Positions 12,201 through 24,375 of a stretch of 64,000 nt of DNA are shown here, piece after piece (the first letter of the stretch is position 1; the number at the start of each line of letters is the position of its first letter). Under the pieces are notes generated by a model. That model was not told the origin of the DNA. It did not search any database and saw nothing but the letters and a program-made list of their open reading frames with translations. The stretch comes from Nematopogon swammerdamellus. Lineage: Eukaryota > Arthropoda > Insecta > Lepidoptera > Adelidae. The stretch is taken from the NCBI GenBank assembly GCA_946902875.1, contig OX336353.1, positions 21,217,151 through 21,281,150 of the forward strand, read 5' to 3'. The position numbers and the translations under genes were made by a program.

Positions 12201-14100
12201 TGGACAGCGACAACGGTTGGGACCTGAGGGCTTAAAAATAGTAAATGTTTAGACTGTAGTGTGATGTCTGTATGAAGACGCACACAGTCCGACGGAACGC
12301 CTTGGGCTGACCATTTCATCTGATCTGCGGGATCCGTATTAACCAGGGAAGTAACGTTTCTAAATTTATTTCTGTATCCATGCTAATTCAGGTTGAATGT
12401 TAGCTGGCCAGTAGGTATTCTAAGTTTCGGTACATAATTTCTAAACGATCCCATGCAACATTAAATTCTTTTTCGTCCATTTAATAATGTCATGCCCTTC
12501 CGGCTTTTAAGTATTAATTGTAACGTCTCGCTATAGTAATAATTATTTATCCTTTTAATTAAATATTATTACCGTATTTCTTTTCTTTTATTTTCCTTTT
12601 ATTTTCACACATGCTCGTAGAAAAAGTAGTTTGGTAATTCTAGACCAAAATTACCTGGCGTCCAGTTTTTATTTTTTTGTTTTATTCAAGAGTCTTACCC
12701 ACGCCTCTCCGATACAGTTGAGCTAGTCGATGGCATGAGGGGAAAATTCACTAAGTGAATTAATAGTACTACATTTTGCTCCTAGGTCAAAATGCCTGCT
12801 ATATATAGTAGTAGTAACATTATTAGGAATAAGCGAAGAAAACCCCGACCGCGCGCCGCGCGCCCGCGCGTTCAACTCTCTAGTATCGGCTCAACGGCTT
12901 GTTCGCGCTCGTCACACATTTTGCTCAATTATTTCACGTGAGATGTTAAATATTTGTGTTTTCCATTAAATATATAAGTTTTATGAGTACATAAGTAAAT
13001 AGTTAACTGTCGCTATAGAGTAGATATATTAAGTGTGTTAGTGGTGTGCGCGTGCGTCGCGGCGTGAGAGAATATAAAAACCAGTATGTACTGCTGCCAT
13101 TATTTTACCAATATTCACGTTAAATTGGAATTGTGAAAAAATAAGTAACCTTGTCCATTAGGTAAATGTATAAAGCAATAAATAACCCGCTTGCAGTGTT
13201 AGTACTTACAATAAACGTCACACCCACTTTTAAATTTGGAATAATGTTATAATGATTTTATTTATTCTAATTCTCACTGATATTTACCTATATTGGAACT
13301 TAAATTTAGTGATTTGTTGACGCTGTTAATTTTATTGGTTTCTGTACATTTTTAGAATTTAATTATTTTATTAAGACTATTTATACTAATTGTTATAAAA
13401 TGTGCACGGCTCGTAAGGGCTATTTATGCTAAATAAATGAATATGAATAGTATAGTTGCTGAAGATATGATTACAAACCAATTGTATCGTTTGGATTGAG
13501 CTTCAGTTGCGCGCTCGCTCATACATAATGCACTCAGCTCTCGTGCCTTACAATGTTTATGATCGTCACGCTATTTATAATTTATACTTAATGAAATTAT
13601 TGAGCTTGAACATTATTGTATTTATTTGTATGAAACGCGAATATGTACTCGTACATACATATGTAGACAGTGCGGCCTGTCAGCTCACACGCAGGCGGCG
13701 GCGGCGTGGATAATGTTATGTATGAGAATTGCCTCATAGATAAATGAAAATATCTCGAGCACCTGTTCCGCGCCTCCCCCGCCGCGCCTCCCCCGCCGCG
13801 CCGTCTACACGTTACGATGTACAAGTACATTTACTTCATTTGACACAGTGTTCAAGTGTACCTACATTTATTATTTCATATTCTGTTGCATTAATTTCTG
13901 CACTTGTTCCTAAAAAATATACGATTAGTCAATTTTTGTTGTCGTTAATCATATGACATTATTGAGTTAGTGCATTAGTGTACCGACGACAGTCGAATCA
14001 TTGAGTATCTACTCAAATGTGCATAGGCTAGATAGCTGAAAGTATTAAAAAAGCGATTAAAGTGAATTTTGAACATTAAGTCTGATTTTTTTCTCTTTTT
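9290..14100. other. No gene recognised; AT-rich non-coding DNA with minor repeats
   Basis: Contents seen: a (GGGGC)n run at 9566-9585, a CA/CT-rich stretch at 10247-10342, a TATAAATAG motif near 11302 followed by ttcagtgtcac (TATA plus insect-like initiator), short gacgagcatag repeats at 12010-12085, and GC islands near 9470-9590 and 12850-12880. None of the open frames (up to 106 codons) shows a motif I recognise. Confidence 0.55.
10247..10342. repeat. CA-rich simple repeat
   Basis: Imperfect cacaca, ccctca and cacacat units. Confidence 0.9.
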
Positions 14101-14480
14101 TTTAATGTAATCCGGTAAGGATGGCTGTGTCGGAGGGGCCAAAGCGCATGCTCCGACCAGCCAATATCACCTCCGAGAAGGTGGGTGCCATACCGAAGAC
14201 TTCCCTGGATTGCTGGCTATACTGGACTAGAGGAGAACACAACCGAGGCTGCTATGCGGCCATCTTACATCCAGTACGGTGGTACAACCCAGTCGGCTAC
14301 AATTTGAGCCTACCACCTAGTAAGGGGCAAGGGAAGGGCCTATAGTTTTACACCGGTTCCGAACGGTGAAGCAGCAGGTGTAGTTATGTACATTTTTTCG
14401 TCAGAAAAAACTTTTTGGTACACGCCGAGCGGATTCGAACCTCGGACCTCTCGCATGAGCAGCCGATGCCCAAACTAATC
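14101..14480 (-). mobile_element. SINE-like element, family A, copy 2
   Basis: Read on the minus strand, it has the head gaggtccgaggttcgaatcc (B box) and the body aaaccggttccgaacggtg in its + strand complement. It includes the gtaccaccgtactggatg block and an A-rich 3' tail at 14101. It is close to full length and has the same layout as 7070-7452. The 74-codon + strand frame inside it is not a gene. Confidence 0.75.
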
Positions 14481-15185
14481 TTTCGCATTGACATAGGTAT
14501 CGAATTGGAATGTGCAAAGAAGAAGCGGAGAGTAGACTCACAGTTCTTCTTATTTTTTTAAATAGACGGATTAATAACATTGTGACGTGTCGGTCGGTCG
14601 GTCGGTCGGCCGGTATCTCGCGAGAGCCGCGATGTCTGTTGGTCGCGTGCTCCCGAGCAATAGATAATATCAACGCAAATGTTATCAGCTCCTGTTGAAT
14701 TGAGCCGACGACGTCGTCGTCATTTGTCGATAGTTCGTCTAATGTTGGAAGATACGAGAGAGAGAGGGTTGTTCTTATTTAAGATTCATCATTCGTATGG
14801 GAGCAGAGACGGCTATGGTAGTACCTACACTACGCTTGAATTTGTCCTGTTTAGTTTTGACAATCCGGTTCGATTACACACACAAAGAAGAGCCGGCAAC
14901 AAACGTTGTTGAAAGCGATCTGGAAACAAAAGGCAGTAGACGGCTGCTTGCAAGTCGCCGAATGGATTATTATATGTATATTTATTAAACTGCAATGATT
15001 ATATTTCATATAAACATTACAATTTAAATATAGTGATGCAGAATAATCACCCCCTCGCGAGCTGTAGCTCTATATAGCAAACTGTCGACATTTTATGTAT
15101 ATTTATGTAGCGTAGTGTCTCTCTCACACACTGTAACTACATATTTTTTTATTGCTGTCGAACTGGATGTCTGTTCTCGAGGTCG

Positions 15186-15240
15186 GAAACTCCAATGCAG
15201 CCAATTTCACCCCCGAGGAGGTGGCAGTCCGGCTTAATAG
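15186..15240 (-). mobile_element. Probable family A SINE relic
   Basis: gcagccaatttcacccccga followed by ggaggtggc matches the SINE segment ccagccaatatcacctccga followed by gaaggtggg at 14159-14188, with several differences. The match is short and diverged. Confidence 0.4.
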
Positions 15241-15602
15241 AGGATTAATGCCGCTGGGGATAGGCTGTTAACGCGCGATAGATCAGTGGACTGTAGGAAA
15301 AAAGATTGCCGGAAGCCGCGTTATAGTAGATTATTAGTAGATCTATGATGTATATATTTATATAGATAAATAGAATGCAATATCAAGTTCGCATTTCAAC
15401 AGTTAAAGTACGTACAATAACAGGTTGTAGCTATTGCAGAACAGCTTGTCGTTGTTTGAATGTATTGTGAAGGTTATCGGTGGACAGATCTCTTGTAGTG
15501 CGTCGCGTCTGTCTGTTTGTTTTGACTTGCGATCGGATTATAGATAAACTCTCGACTTGGAGGTTATTGCAAAAGTAATCGAGTGTTGCCCAAGTGCAGC
15601 GC

Positions 15603-16196
15603 GATAGTGAGCATGGCGCGAGTGTGCAGTACGCGCCCCGCTATAAGGTCAAGGGCCAAGTTGTCTGTGCAGGCAGGGTGAGCGCGCGGTGCGTGTATAC
15701 AGATAGTGAGCATGGCGCGAGTGTGCAGTCCGCGCCCCGCTATAAGGTCAAGGATCAAGTTGTCTGTGCAGGCAGGGTGAGCGCGCGGTGCGTGTATACA
15801 GATAGTGAGCATGGCGCGAGTGTGCAGTCCGCGCCCCGCTATAAGGTCAAGGGTCAAGTTGCCTGTGCAGGCAGGGTGAGCGCGCGGTGCGTGTATACAG
15901 ATAGTGAGCATGGCGCGAGTGTGCAGTCGGCGCCCCGCTATAAGGTCAAGGGTCAAGTTGTCTGTGCAGGCAGGGTGAGCGCGCGGTGCGTGTATACAGA
16001 TAGTGAGCATGGCGCGAGTGTGCAGTCCGCGCCCCGCTATAAGGTCAAGGGTCAAGTTGTCTGTGCAGGCAGGGTGAGCGCGCGGTGCGTGTATACAGAT
16101 AGTGAGCATGGCGCGAGTGTGCAGTCCGCGCCCCGCTATAAGGTCAAGGGTCAAGTTGTCTGTGCAGGCAGGGTGAGCGCGCGGTACGTGTATACA
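15603..16196. repeat. 99-bp tandem repeat, six copies
   Basis: Six head-to-tail units begin at 15603, 15702, 15801, 15900, 15999 and 16098, each starting gatagtgagcatggcgcgag. Units differ at only about one to three positions. Because 99 is a multiple of 3, frames stay open on both strands: 218 codons on + at 15594-16250 and 229 codons on - at 15564-16253. No motif supports either peptide. The array is followed by a short gcagcgcagcgc run. Confidence 0.95.
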
Positions 16197-16269
16197 GCGC
16201 AGCGCAGCGCGAGCGAGGGTGCGATGCCAAATAGAATAACGAAAGGCTAACACCGATGTAAATATTCAG

Positions 16270-16452
16270 TTGAGAGATTACAAATCATTTGTAGACAGAG
16301 ATTGTGTGATACTGAGCTGGAGTGTCGCGGAATAGGCTGTGCCAGATCCTTTTTTCTCTTCACACTCGTAAATGTATATTAACGACGTATTTTAAATTTA
16401 AACAGGGAAAATAAACATTCTTTCTTTCTTTCTTCTTTCTTTCTTTCTTTCA
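16270..16452 (+). mobile_element. Probable LINE 3' tail ending in AATAAA and (TTTC)n
   Basis: An A-rich non-coding stretch ends in gggaaaataaacatt followed by about ten ctttcttt units to 16452. A poly(A) signal running straight into a short tandem repeat is typical of insect LINE 3' ends, but no coding part is preserved here. Confidence 0.4.
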
Positions 16453-16459
16453 TTACGAT

Positions 16460-19220
16460 TTTCATAGTTGGTATCGTGCGGGGGTTTTTGTCCCAAGAAC
16501 CGAAAGTAAAACATAATTTGGAGTGAAGCTGTGTAGCTTGCTGCTTGCGCACTGCGCGTGGCGTGGCGTGGCATGGCGTCGCGTATGGCTACACGCATGT
16601 TCCAGCTTCGTGCACGAGCGCAAGAGTTTCCCGGAGGCTTCCGTATGTGTGTGCGAGGGTGTATAGTACGCGAAGCGCCGCGCCGCCGCCGCCGCCCGCC
16701 CCTCCTCGTCCGGTGCGCTGACTGCTAAGGTAAAGACTCCAATTAAAGTGAGCATTACGAATACAAGTGGAAGTGAACCGCTCATTAAGTAAATCTAACG
16801 TTTGCGCTGCGTCCCCGCATCGCGTGTCTTCTTCCGCGCCGCCGCCGCGCCGTGTCGTCGCCGCGGGGTGTGTGTGTGCGTGCGTGTGTGCGGGCTACAC
16901 GAGCACGCACACACACTCACCGCACCGCGCCGCCGCGCCGCCGCCCGGCGTCTCTGTCCGTACTCTCGTTCACTTATTCTAATATGATGCTCAAATGTTT
17001 ATTCATAGCCTCATTTCACCTGGAGATGGCAGCACGGCGGGCGGGGGCGGGGGAGGGGCGGGCAACAGGTTAATGGTACCGTTTTGTGATAATAGTACAC
17101 AAAGCTTCATGTGATTCCATTTGCCGCGGACGAGGCGGCCGCCGCCGGCGCGTCATCGTCGCCTCCGATATGTCGTGAGAGACGCCCGAGAAGAAGTACC
17201 GATCTAATTGAATATTGGATGCATTTTGTTAGGCCGGTCGACCTTTAGTTAGTTAGATGGAAGTACTTTAATGATCCATTACATTTATTGTGCCCACTGG
17301 ATTGGCATTGCAGAGCTTTAGTGGCGATTACATCATGTTTTAATTCCGTGTGTGTTCTGTTGGTGTTAAATAAAATAAATAAAATAAAATATTTGTGTCG
17401 ATATGCCTCAAAACTACATCAATTTGAATGATGTAGGTACCTAAGTATTGTAATGTACACTTGTAGGAAACCGTTAGGGACGCGCGCCGTGATGCCGTGA
17501 TGAAATGCCAAATTGATTTGAGTATTCCGATGAGTCGAGTAATGTGATGCGCGTTGTGGAGTCACAATGCGGACTCTCCTCTCTCGCCGCCGCCGCCGCC
17601 GCCGCCCCCGCCGCGCCGCCGCCGCCGCCGCGCGTGTAATTGGTCGCCGCAGTTTATAATCCGATCAAATATGTTAATATTCGGGCAACAGATGTAAACT
17701 GTTGGCCGCTGAGAGCTGCTAATACCTCATGATAGATGGTGGTGTTGTGCCCCGCGTGCATGCGTGACCAATAATCTACCGGAATTAATTGATATAAATA
17801 AATAATATGACTGGAGCTGTCGCCGGCAATTAGTGCGTGCCGTATGACGTGCGAGCGGAGCGTAGGCGGCGGCGTCACAGCCGCGAGCCGTAATCAAGTG
17901 CGACTGAATCTACGGGAGTCTCGAGCGGCTTGAAGCTCAGCGGCGGCGGAGGCGCTGCCGCCGCGCCGCCGCGCCGCGCCGGTGGCGGAGTTGGGGCGGG
18001 GGCGGGGGCGGGGGCGGGGGAAAGGATCGCGAGAGAAGTAATGTAGTAATAAATAATGGAAGCCGCCGAGCTATTAACTAGCCTGATTAATGGAAGCGGT
18101 CGGCGGAGATGATGGAGAGGCATCGAATACTATCGAGCGCTAATTGTATACCTACCTACCTACATGTTATTGATTACAAACTCTCTTGCGTTCCACTTAC
18201 TGTTATTAGAGTGGTGAAGCTGACTTGTGTGAGGTTATTGTTAGGTTATTATACTAGCCTGGCCGTGGTCTAGGGGCGCGCGCGCACCCTCAATGTATCT
18301 ACATAAGCATATTACGTAGAAATCATTCAGCAATAGTTGGAGGTTCCGTTGTCAGTGACGGTCATGTAGTTGATATCTCTACAACGAGGAGAGAATTTCA
18401 CTTGATGATCGGCACCTGCGATTATCTCGCGCAGTGGAGCGATGCTGGCGTGCGGCGGGGCGGGGCGGGGCGGGGCGGGCCCCCGCTGCGCCGAGCCGCG
18501 CGGTCTCCCACCTCCTCCCCTCTCTCCGTCCCTCTCTCAACGAGGAAAGAAAACGGCATCGAGATAAAAGAGAGCCGGATGTAATTGGCAATTATGTTCA
18601 TGAGCGTTCAGGGCGCGTCGGGGCGGGGGCGGGGGCGGGGCGGGGGGCGGTGGAGGCGAGGTAGCTTCGTCCGCGTCCGAGTCGTGACCGCTCCTAATAA
18701 AATGAGGCTGCGGCGGCGGCGAGCTCATACTTCAGCGGATCCGTATATAGATATTATTAATCTGCTCAGTATATTAACGTTAATTCGTATTAGTCGACGT
18801 GCGCGAGCGCAGCGGGTGCCCCCTCTGCCCCCGCCCCGCCCCGCCCCGCCGCACCCCCGCGCCGCGCCGCCACCGCGACATCCCGTCCGTCCCGGAGCGG
18901 TCCCATTATCGAACTTTGTACTTGAGGAATGAAATTCTCAATTAAGTTAACGGGATGTGATAAGAAATGGTGTAACTTGTAGTCGCGGGCACGCTGATTG
19001 CACCGCCCGCCCCGCCCCGCCAATACTCCAGCGCGGCGGGAACATCGCGGGCGGCGGACCGGCTCGGCTCGGACTCGGCGCGGCGGCGGCGCTCTGTAAT
19101 AAAATATTAGAAACAAAAGTGGTGAAGCGCTGGGGTGCGGGCTGGCCTGGCGGCGGCGGGCTGGTAGCTCCCGCAACGATCAGCCGTCGGATATTTTCTC
19201 TACACCATAGAACACATTTG
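16460..19220. other. No gene recognised; dense GC islands between AT-rich blocks
   Basis: GC-rich islands at 16680-16710, 16840-16960, 17580-17640, 17940-18020, 18450-18500, 18600-18660, 18820-18870 and 19000-19090 alternate with AT-rich blocks that include TAATTA-type sites (for example 18060-18095, 18750-18795). The alternation resembles insect intronic or regulatory DNA, but no exon can be supported. The open frames are Arg/Pro/Ala/Gly-rich products of the GC islands. Confidence 0.5.
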
Positions 19221-19227
19221 TAATATT

Positions 19228-19388
19228 TGATCGGGCATGTGCTCAAAAAGGGTCAAGTGCGTAGTATCCGTAACCGACGAGCATGCATGAAGAACATTAT
19301 GGGAGTGGAGGAGGCGGCAGAGGTGTGTCAGGATCGTGGCACATGGAGATCCGTTGTCTCTGCCTACCCCAGCGGGAAACAGGCGTGA
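19228..19388 (+). pseudogene. LINE ORF2 extreme C-terminus remnant
   Basis: The + frame ending at the TGA 19386-19388 contains EVCQDRGTWRSVVSAYPSGK. I recognise the D-R-x-x-W-R-S-V-V-S-A-Y-P signature near the end of ORF2 in lepidopteran LINEs. Only about 50 codons remain, with no catalytic domain. Confidence 0.65.
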
Positions 19389-19474
19389 CGCTATGTAACA
19401 CATTTCAGATGGTTCCATGTTTACGGACGAACTCTATAGACGCGGGGCGTGTCGTGTAGGTACCCACCCGGCCG

Positions 19475-19576
19475 ACGTGGCGCGGCGTGGCGTGGCGTGG
19501 CGTGGCGTGGCGTGGCGTGGCGTGACGTGGCGTGGCGTGGCGTGGCGCGGTGCGGCGCGGCGCGGCGCGGCGTGGA
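19475..19576 (+). repeat. (CGTGG)n microsatellite
   Basis: About 20 pentamers, mostly cgtgg, degenerate to cgcgg and tgcgg at the 3' side. The frames inside translate to [13 protein letters not shown] or [14 protein letters not shown] repeats and are artefacts. Confidence 0.95.
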
Positions 19577-20325
19577 GCGCCTGCCCGCTCGTACAGATGC
19601 GAGCTCAGATACGAGTAGAGCCTCCCGCCCCGCCCCGCCCGGCTGACGTGCGCTTCCTCTTCTCGAGTGCATCTGCTGCAACTCTGCCGGCGTCGCGCGG
19701 GAGCCGAGCCGCGCGGCGATCCCTCCTAACTGCCGATCTATAGATAACTGTTGGGCGCGCCGCGCCTTGCGAGCTGCGAGGCGGGCGGCGGGTCGGCTCC
19801 GCGCACCACACTCGCTACGCTAAACCATGCTATATTACTCGGAATGGGCAATTTCCCCGCCACTGTTTCGGCCCCACCGACTTGCTCCCGCCACGCGGTC
19901 CTTTCAACTTTGGTTCAACTAAATCCGGACACTTCGCACGCAGACAGACAACTCGACGCTGGGACTAATCGCGCAAGGCTAACACAACCCCGTACAAGTG
20001 AACGCGAGCGCCCGCCGCGGGGCGGGCGGGCTGCAGTGCCAGAGTGTTGCACAGCAGAGGCTCTAATTGTTTATTCTTCGCGCCGATACGAGGAAAAGTA
20101 AAAGTAAGTAAAGTTTATCAGTTTGAGCTTTTAACATTTCCCACTAAATGGAAATTCTTATTAAAACCTATAGACATGTCACACGGACGCGCTCGTCACC
20201 GGATCCTAGAGTTGCGGGCATTAGATGTGCGGGAGTCTCCAATGAAATATGATTAGTTTTGAAGACAAAACTTTGCATACACAGGTCGGCTGTAACGCTC
20301 GGTCGCAGCTGCTGCGGTCAGCGAG

Positions 20326-20337
20326 TACCTACCTACC

Positions 20338-20400
<63 letters not shown>
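20326..20400. repeat. (CTAC)n / (TTAC)n tetranucleotide microsatellite
   Basis: acct acct acct followed by about fifteen actt units. Confidence 0.95.
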
Positions 20401-21773
20401 GGCACACTCGGTGCGCGCTGGGTATTGGCACACGGCTGGCATTAGTCGTATCTGCGCTTGGCCAATTTCCGGCCATTTTGTCCGCTGACGGAGGAACGGT
20501 ATCGGCCGCGACGTGTACCTGCGTGCTGCTCCAAGTCTAGTCTAGCCGGTGATGCGACGCTCGCCATCTCTCTATCATCATCTTCGTAATGACGCGTGAT
20601 AGAATTGGTTAGTACGGAGCGTGGAATAGTGGCTGCTATACTCGCACGCTGCTGAGTTGTACCTCTGTCTGTCCACTCCAATTGAAAATAGACAAGTTAA
20701 ATACTAGATATGTTTACTAACTATAGAAATCTCTATCTGCTGTCCGGAGCGACGACGTCTAGTCAGCGCCGCGCCGCCGCGCCGTCCGACTGCCGACTAT
20801 TATGCTGTCGCGAGAGATGATAAGATTTCGCTGATAGCGGGAGAAGTGTTTCGCCAGTTACGCATAATTATGTGCGATATGGTCCCCGGCGCCGCCGCCG
20901 CCGCGGCTCTTGTGTAAGCGCATTCGGCATTTGACTCTGAGCAGATTAACATCTGGGAGCATTTAATTTATTTAGAATGTAATTACAACCCGAAGCGATA
21001 TTCTCGTCACACGCAACGCACCGCCCCGCCCCGCCCCGCACCGCACCGCCCCGCACCGCCCGCTACCGTGCCACTACCATGTGCCACTACCGCGCCGCCG
21101 CCGCCGCGACGATTCAGTACACTCCTGTGTTTGCTATGATAAATGATTTCACACAGCTGATTACCGATGCATACCATACTATAGTAGTATCAGAATCTCC
21201 TGTCCGGTTGGGCAATACAATTTTATGGCCTAGGGAAGCAAATCTGCGCTCGATACTTTGTCGATGAAAAGTCGCCTTGTTCGAAAAAAGTTATTAGCAT
21301 AGCATAGAAGACGAACGAAAAACCGAACATTAATTTTTATATATTTGATTTCGTCACACCGGCCAGAAGACGTCGAGATGACAGTTTTCCGATGTCAAGT
21401 TGGAAATTTTATTTTTTGTTTTATTTATAGTACAAAGACAGGAAATTGTTGTTGACATAATCATTCGCGTCGTCATTGCGTGTGCATACAGTAAGAGCAG
21501 TAAGAGTGGAGTCGAGTAATGGGTGGAGACGTCACGATGCCGACATGCCGACATCGCTTTCTGCCAACCAAGCGAATAATTATTTTACATAAAATAAACC
21601 TAAATGTTAACAGTCCACTGCAACCTATTTGAAAAGCTCTCCTAGCTGCCTTCGAAGAACATCTCTAGGCGCACCCGCTCTGTTCGTTCAATATTTTGAT
21701 GCGACTGTTGCAGACAGCCAGATTGAAGAACTAACAACACGCAAACAAGGAAGGCAAATCAAATAACACGCTC

Positions 21774-21820
21774 CGCGCCTACAGACGTACCGCGCCTACA
21801 GACGTACCGCGCCTACAGAG
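21774..21820. repeat. 17-bp tandem repeat, about 2.8 copies
   Basis: cgcgcctacagacgtac is repeated. Two degenerate relatives (ggcacctacaggtgtac, ggcacctacgcgtacgg) follow at about 21870-21905. Confidence 0.75.
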
Positions 21821-23224
21821 GGACATCTGCTCATATAGGTTGGGTTAGGTTATAAGCTCATACACACGGCCGGCACCTACAGGTGTACGGCACCTACGCG
21901 TACGGGGTGCAATCTGACCTCGCCCCCGCACATTGCACTTGCGTACACATTCCAAATATCGCACTGTTGCCTACACAATAATTTCGCTTCGATTAAAGAA
22001 AGCTAAGAACTTATCGTTACGCCGCGCCGCGTACGTAGGAACATTTTATTTCAAAGTAGTAAACATTTTAAGTATGGCGAATAAATATTGAATATCACTG
22101 TGTAACGCAACGCGTCACACCGTACGCGAGATCCCGAGCGTGGTTTCGCGAGGAGTCATGTTTTTGGCTGTGTCTGATCTTCTGTTGAAGTTTTGGGCAC
22201 AGCCACCCGTGCTGGCTGTCTATAAAAAATGGATGCGTGTATGTACATATGTACGCGCGTTCCTCGGCGCCTTTAGAGCCTCTCGGGCCTCTCCTCTCTC
22301 ACCCTCTCTCAGTTTTCGCCCCTCTCCCCCTCTTCTCCCTCTCTTCCACAATACCTACATACAAATAATGCACGATACCTACCTACCTACCTACATGACG
22401 ATGAGTGTGACTGTGACATTTTTTCTGAGTTTAATCACCATTTACATGGCGAGTTTAAATAAACTCCAATTATTTCATAACGTCTCGCGACGCACAGCTT
22501 ATTTTGGCTAAATCTATCGAGTCATTGCCTCTTACAGGAAGCGTCACAGTTTGTTGAAGCATCAACTAAGGAAGAGATGGCGCGCTGTCGGGGCTCGGGG
22601 GAGTCGCTGCCCACATTGTTGTACATTTTCATTTATTTAATTTAAAAAAAAATTCATTAACAGTAAATTGAGTGACGCTAGCGCTCGGCTCGCGCGCCGC
22701 CGCCGCCCGCGCCGCCGCGCTGCACGGATCGTCTGAGTCATTAGGGGCTCTGATAATATCTAGTTAACTACTTCTTAATTTTTGTGGCGCATCAAGAAAA
22801 TATATCTTATTTATGGCTATTTAATATTGGGTTACGGTAATATTAACACCGCCGGCGGCGGCGCGGCGGCGGCGCGACGCCGATATGGACATTTGAACTG
22901 CTATTTAAATATTTTTTTATTATCTGATTTAAAAAATCACAGATGTAGATATCTACCTAATAAAGATGCGTGTAGTTGGGATCGGGCAGCGCACGCGCAC
23001 CAGTATCAACCAGGCGGGGGAGGCGGGCGCGTAAACACTTGACACCTCCTCTCACTGTTTAATTATCAAGTGAGTGCGTGTTATCTGCGCCGGCGCGGTG
23101 CGGCGGCGGATCGATCCTCATCTCGCTCCGGCCACTCGCGCGCCGCACGATCGATTACCCACCGCCCGCGCCCCGCCCCGCCCCCGCCCCGCCCCGCGCC
23201 CCGCAACACGCATAGTCCAATTAA

Positions 23225-23256
23225 CTAACATGCTCTCCGCTTTGTTACAGGTAAGT
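23225..23256 (+). promoter_or_regulatory. Candidate recursive splice (ratchet) site
   Basis: A branch-point-like taactaac (branch A near 23228) lies 22 nt before a polypyrimidine-rich stretch ending in tttgttacag, and this is followed immediately by gtaagtac. An acceptor (23249-23250 AG) directly joined to a consensus donor (23251-23256 GTAAGT) is the hallmark of zero-length recursive splice sites in long insect introns. Alternatively the atg at 23230 could start a 7-codon exon (MLSALLQ) ending at the donor. This is sequence-based only; there is no expression evidence. Confidence 0.45.
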
Positions 23257-23440
23257 ACACTCGGCTGCTGCACTACACCGCGCGGCGCCGCGTCCGCGTC
23301 GTGCGATAGTAAGATAATTTATGCGTTAAGTTATTTTTAAAATTTTAACATTTTCAAGTTACTATTTTTATGTTTATACCGAATTCTTTTATATGAACAA
23401 CCACACTGAAACATTACCAATATAGAACAGAAATCGACCT

Positions 23441-23692
23441 ACCACGGATGCGATTCTGTAGGTCTTTTATTAACAGAGAACCGGGAAATGTAGAACGCAC
23501 TCGCTGCCCATCTATTTCCTCCCAAGTACAACCTGGGGGTTTTCAAAGCGTCTTGAAAATGCTCCTGTCAGGCCGGCATGCCATTCTCAATCCCCGTGCA
23601 AGTGCATCACAGAATGCCCATGGGCATCGTTTGTACACCTAATTGTAGATGAAACGATGCCACATGTCGCGCTATCTATAAAAAATAACAAA
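23441..23692 (+). pseudogene. LINE 3' end, family D, copy 1
   Basis: It shares a 3' block with 48809-48990 and 62313-62500: ctgtcaggccggcatg, then cccatgggcatcgtt, then gcgctatctataaaaaa. Upstream, the frame gives an ALAAHLFPPKYNLGVFK-like peptide, which fits the F-P-x-x-Y-N-L-G-x-F-K signature near the C-terminus of Jockey-like ORF2. It is frameshifted. The copy ends at the A-rich tail near 23692. Confidence 0.65.
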
Positions 23693-23699
23693 TAGCTAA

Positions 23700-23815
23700 A
23701 GACAATTTGTATCTCCTATTAGATTATCTGAGGTGGGACACCGGGTAGTTCTCGAACCTACATTACATGTGCACTGACTGGCCTGAGCTATCCAGAGCAC
23801 TTAGAACTATTTCCA
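23700..23815 (-). mobile_element. tRNA-derived SINE head
   Basis: On the minus strand the order is gatagctcaggcc (A-box-like), about 25 nt, then aggttcgagaac (B-box-like), then acccggtgtcccacc. The acceptor stem does not pair convincingly, so this is a SINE head rather than a functional tRNA gene. It abuts the tail of the LINE at 23692. Confidence 0.5.
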
Positions 23816-24375
23816 AATTCCACTTCACATTCTTTGCAGAACTGACCGATGTTCAATGTTCTTCCCTAGGTGGCGGTTGAATCATTTTGAATCCAAACCA
23901 ACCTGGACTAACTCTTAGGTATGTCCGATGCCAAAATAGACGTGAAGGTAGAGGATCGAACTGAAACAAGAGCATTCACTCTTCCGGTTCATAGTTCGGA
24001 CCTCGCGCATACGGCGGCGGTCGAGACTCGTCTATCCTTGACCCGGTTACAGTTAATGAGTATTGTGTTGTTGTGTCTGTGTGCGCCGCCGCTAGTGTAA
24101 AAAGCCGACCTTTCAACTCCGCTCTACTCTAAACAGGATAACAAAAGAACAGCTGGTTCCAAGCGCTGCGAATCTGGCGATCCGTGTCCACTCGCGCATG
24201 CTGTACCTGTGTACCGAACATACATATTTATTTATGTAACTTATACAAGATAGCATAAAAACTGCTTTCAATAATTTTGAATGTTGACGAAAGCTTAATT
24301 TTCATCGAATTGTGCCAAAGCAATAGACGTGTGATGCGGCAAGTTGCCCATGATATTGTAAAAAAAGTTATTTTG

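Larger units (their letters stand above)
19390..23220. other. No gene recognised; microsatellites and GC islands
   Basis: Besides the simple repeats listed separately, there are GC islands at 19620-19800, 20000-20035, 20760-20800, 20890-20915, 21020-21110, 22690-22725, 22850-22885 and 23080-23215. A ggttgggttaggtta stretch lies at 21838-21852. The frame at 22140-22511 (123 codons) has no family motif. Confidence 0.5.

Noticed and set aside
14121..14345. 74-codon + frame as a gene
   Set aside because: It lies wholly within a SINE on the opposite strand.
15594..16250. 218- and 229-codon frames on opposite strands as a repeat protein
   Set aside because: Open only because the unit is 99 bp. 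No signal peptide, no known repeat family, and the strands compete equally.
18379..19811. Multiple Arg/Pro/Ala/Gly-rich frames on both strands
   Set aside because: They arise from GC islands that suppress stop codons in all frames.
22140..22511. 123-codon frame starting near a TATAAAA-like motif
   Set aside because: Ser/Pro/Leu-biased with no domain; it covers a (ct/ccct)-rich stretch and a (ctac)n run.
23735..23815. A functional tRNA gene on the minus strand
   Set aside because: A- and B-box-like motifs are present, but the acceptor and anticodon stems do not form. It is better explained as a SINE head.
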